Source: Planctomycetota bacterium
GTDB taxonomy: Bacteria; Planctomycetota; PUPC01; JACPCR01
Direction: 5' to 3'
Length of the DNA: 42,244 nt
Assembly (NCBI GenBank): GCA_027625095.1
Contig: JAQBXN010000071.1
Span: 1 to 42,244 of the forward strand
Shown: positions 40,501-42,244 of the stretch, one piece after another
Numbering within the stretch: the stretch's first letter is position 1
Layout of the letters: the number at the start of each line of letters is the position of its first letter
Program-made: the position numbers and the translations under genes
Notes under the pieces: model-generated
Database searches by the model: none
What the model was told of the DNA's origin: nothing
The model's input: the letters and a program-made list of their open reading frames with translations, nothing else

Positions 40501-41834
40501 CCGACCTCCCCCAGGCATTCATCAAGCGCGGCGACAAGCGCTACCATCTGTGCCTCTGTGATGGTCGCGGGGGGCGAGATTGAAAGCACGTTTCTACGGG
40601 CACCGCCGCCGAGCACCAGATAGCCTCGCCTGAGCGCGGCCAACACTATCTGCCATGAAACATCGGGAGCAGGTTCTTTAGTCTCCCGGTCGTTTACAAG
40701 TTCAACTCCAATGAGCATCCCCCTGCCCCTGACATCACCAATCCTGGGATGTTTCTCACACAAGTCTTTCAGCATTGACATCAGACAAAGGCCCTTTTCA
40801 GCGCAGATCTCGGGCAGTGCTTCTTCCTGCATCAGGCGAATGCTGCGCACGGCGGCAGCGCATCCCACCGGATGACCGAGAAACGTGCCGGTGTGAATGG
40901 CTTCGCCCTGCGACTCGCCCCAGGCGGCCATGATTTCCGGGCGCCCGACGCACGCACTGATTGGAAAACCGTTACTCATCGCTTTGCCCACGCACATCAA
41001 ATCCGGAACGACTCCAACGTGATCGACGGCGAACCACTTTCCTGTTCGGCAGAAGCCAGTGAAGATCTCATCGGCAATCAGGAGTGTTCCATGCTCATCA
41101 CAGAGCTTTCGCAGTCCAGGGAGAAAATCATCGGGCGGGACGACTTCTCCACCACGACCAAGAATGGGTTCAATGATGACGGCTGCGATGTCTTTGTTTT
41201 CGAGACTCTCTGCCACTTGCGAAAGACAGTCTCTACTTATGGAAGACGGATTGTCTGCCCGAAAAGGATCCGGATACGGAAGATGAGCCACCTCGATGCC
41301 GAGCTGTGATTCAAAAGGTTTACGAAAATCCTGCCGATGTGTAGCGCTCAGCGCGCCAAACGACAGGCCGTGATATCCACCTTCAAATGCCAGGAATTTC
41401 GGTCTTCCCGTTGCAAGTAAAGCTGTCTTAATGGCGGCCTCGACAGCCTCTGAGCCGGAGCTGCCGAAGATGGCGTGACCGAGGTCACCAGGAGTTACTT
41501 CCGAGAGCAATTTCGCCAACTCAACTTTCGCCGCAGAGGGATGTACGTCCCCCATTCCATGTGTGAGCTTTGATGTCTGCTGCTGCGCCGCCTCTACGAC
41601 TTCCTTTCTACAATGACCAAGCGTGGTCACTCCGAATGCGGCAGTCGCATCCACGAATATGTTGCCATCGACATCCTGAACATTCGCCCCAAGGGCGGAC
41701 TCCCAGAAGACCGGAAACTCTTCATCAACATAGGTAATGGCCGCGCACTCGTATCGGCGGAGTTCCTTCGCCAGCGCTCGCGAGCGAGGCCCGGGTATTT
41801 CAGTTTTGAGGGTGGGAAGTTGTAAGCCGGTCAT
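40497..41834 (-). CDS. Class III PLP-dependent aminotransferase
   Basis: Fold-type I aminotransferase of 445 residues. Landmarks: VDATAAFGVTTLGHC, the PLP phosphate motif FGSSGSEAVEAA, FEGGYHGLSFGAL, the PLP-ring aspartate in LLIADEIFTGFCRTGKWF and the Schiff-base lysine in CVGKAMSNGFPIS near residue 284. TGTFLGHPVGCAAA follows. This subgroup acts on omega-amines (ornithine, GABA, diamines) or glutamate-semialdehyde-type substrates; specificity cannot be read. Starts at 41834 and 41840 are both possible, neither with a good ribosome site. First gene of an operon with the LuxE-like and transporter genes. Confidence 0.88.
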   Translation of the reverse strand: MTGLQLPTLKTEIPGPRSRALAKELRRYECAAITYVDEEFPVFWESALGANVQDVDGNIFVDATAAFGVTTLGHCRKEVVEAAQQQTSKLTHGMGDVHPSAAKVELAKLLSEVTPGDLGHAIFGSSGSEAVEAAIKTALLATGRPKFLAFEGGYHGLSFGALSATHRQDFRKPFESQLGIEVAHLPYPDPFRADNPSSISRDCLSQVAESLENKDIAAVIIEPILGRGGEVVPPDDFLPGLRKLCDEHGTLLIADEIFTGFCRTGKWFAVDHVGVVPDLMCVGKAMSNGFPISACVGRPEIMAAWGESQGEAIHTGTFLGHPVGCAAAVRSIRLMQEEALPEICAEKGLCLMSMLKDLCEKHPRIGDVRGRGMLIGVELVNDRETKEPAPDVSWQIVLAALRRGYLVLGGGARRNVLSISPPATITEAQMVALVAALDECLGEVG

Positions 41835-41849
41835 GAACATGTCTCAACC

Positions 41850-41886
41850 CCAGGGTAGCTCGCTACGCTCGCGAACCCTGGGCTAC
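41850..41886. repeat. Palindromic intergenic repeat
   Basis: CCCAGGGT and ACCCTGGG form an 8-bp perfect stem around an 18-nt loop that itself holds two GCTCGC copies. It sits 16 nt upstream of the aminotransferase start. It resembles REP-like extragenic palindromes; no second copy is present in the window. Confidence 0.65.
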
Positions 41887-42065
41887 GTTGTTTAACGTCT
41901 TCGACGTAAAGAAAAAAAGCAGGACGAAAGCTCCCTCTCCAGGGGCTGCTGAAATGTCAGGATTCGGTCTCAACATTAACCTGAAAAATAAGGCTGGAAG
42001 GACCACTAGCTGTTCAGCGGTGGCAGAATGGGAGTTGGAATAACGGCCTCTAGCCGCAATACGGT

Positions 42066-42244
42066 TCAGTTAAGACCCCCGCCACCTTGGGGACTGTCGG
42101 TTTAATCAGTTCCTCGCTGTCTCTAGATGCCACTGGCTTGCCCAGTGGAGTTTTCACGCTCTTTTCTAGCGCACGTTCGGATTTATTCAGGAGATGCCAC
42201 TGGCTTGCCCAGTGGAGTTTCACGCTTTGAAAGCTGTCAGGATG
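42066..42244. repeat. Dispersed element, copy 2 (truncated by window end)
   Basis: Inverted partial copy of the element at 36721-37140. The arm CACCTTGGGGACTGTCGG continues with TTTAATCAGTTCCT, matching the inverse complement of 37046-37080 almost base for base. Hairpin cores CCACTGGCTTGCCCAGTGG lie at 42130 and 42197, again 67 bp apart. The final GAAAGCTGTCAGGA matches 36852-36866 inverted. It occupies the right part of a 400-bp gene-free end; the rest, 41887-42065, shows nothing identifiable. Confidence 0.88.

Overview
The window looks like a chromosomal segment of a diderm, probably uncultivated or poorly sampled heterotrophic bacterium with mid-range GC. The mix of families (DUF1080, Gfo/Idh/MocA, discoidin-type secreted protein, PQQ-type beta-propeller, oligogalacturonate-lyase-like propeller, a giant alpha-2-macroglobulin, Agl23-like GT-C membrane protein) fits the PVC superphylum (Verrucomicrobiota, Lentisphaerota, Planctomycetota) or a neighbouring phylum such as Hydrogenedentes. 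This is inference from gene content; no rRNA, tRNA or ribosomal protein gene is present to fix the phylum. Some genes have strong AAGGAG/AGGAGG sites, and many have no visible Shine-Dalgarno site.

Layout. 1-5.3 kb (minus): a Bax-inhibitor-1/YccA membrane protein with its own promoter and terminator, then a glycolate-oxidase-type set glcD-glcE-glcF. 5.3-8.8 kb (minus): a PAS-GGDEF diguanylate cyclase, a secreted SH3-like protein and a HAD hydrolase. 9.0-12.8 kb (plus): a discoidin-like secreted protein coupled to an Agl23-type membrane protein, a secreted alpha/beta hydrolase and a small membrane protein. 12.8-14.0 kb (minus): ybeY-recO, overlapping. 14.1-18.8 kb (plus): Gfo/Idh oxidoreductase, a NapH-like membrane ferredoxin coupled to a beta-propeller lipoprotein, and a methyltransferase. 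18.8-20.8 kb (minus): a ChbG/YdjC-like deacetylase interrupted by an in-frame TGA, then a GT4 glycosyltransferase. 21.0-21.9 kb (plus): an NAD-dependent epimerase. 22.2-27.4 kb (minus): PL22-like propeller, DRE-TIM aldolase, MOSC protein, DUF1080 protein and a TIM-barrel hydrolase-like protein, which looks like a carbohydrate-processing block. 27.7-35.7 kb (minus): one 2678-residue TPR/alpha-2-macroglobulin protein without a recognisable thioester. 35.9-36.6 kb (minus): an SDR epimerase. 37.2-38.1 kb (plus): an isocitrate-lyase/PEP-mutase family enzyme. 38.4-41.8 kb (minus): a tightly coupled class-III aminotransferase, LuxE-like acyl-protein synthetase and bile-acid:sodium-symporter-like transporter.

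The strongest unexplained signals are these. (1) A ChbG-family gene carries an in-frame TGA-C followed 12 nt later by an 8-bp GC-rich hairpin, while the reading frame stays open for 91 more recognisable codons and ends in an ATGA overlap with the next gene. (2) A roughly 400-bp, inverted-arm dispersed element with an internal 67-bp period occurs at 36.7-37.1 kb and again, inverted, at the right end of the window. (3) Inverted arrays of 7-bp repeats flank two intergenic regions, one abutting a start codon and one running through a stop codon. (4) The three-gene aminotransferase/LuxE/transporter operon has ATGA junctions throughout and no LuxC/LuxD partner. (5) The TPR-A2M giant has a proline run where the thioester should be.

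No CRISPR array, transposase, integrase, phage gene, rRNA or tRNA was seen.
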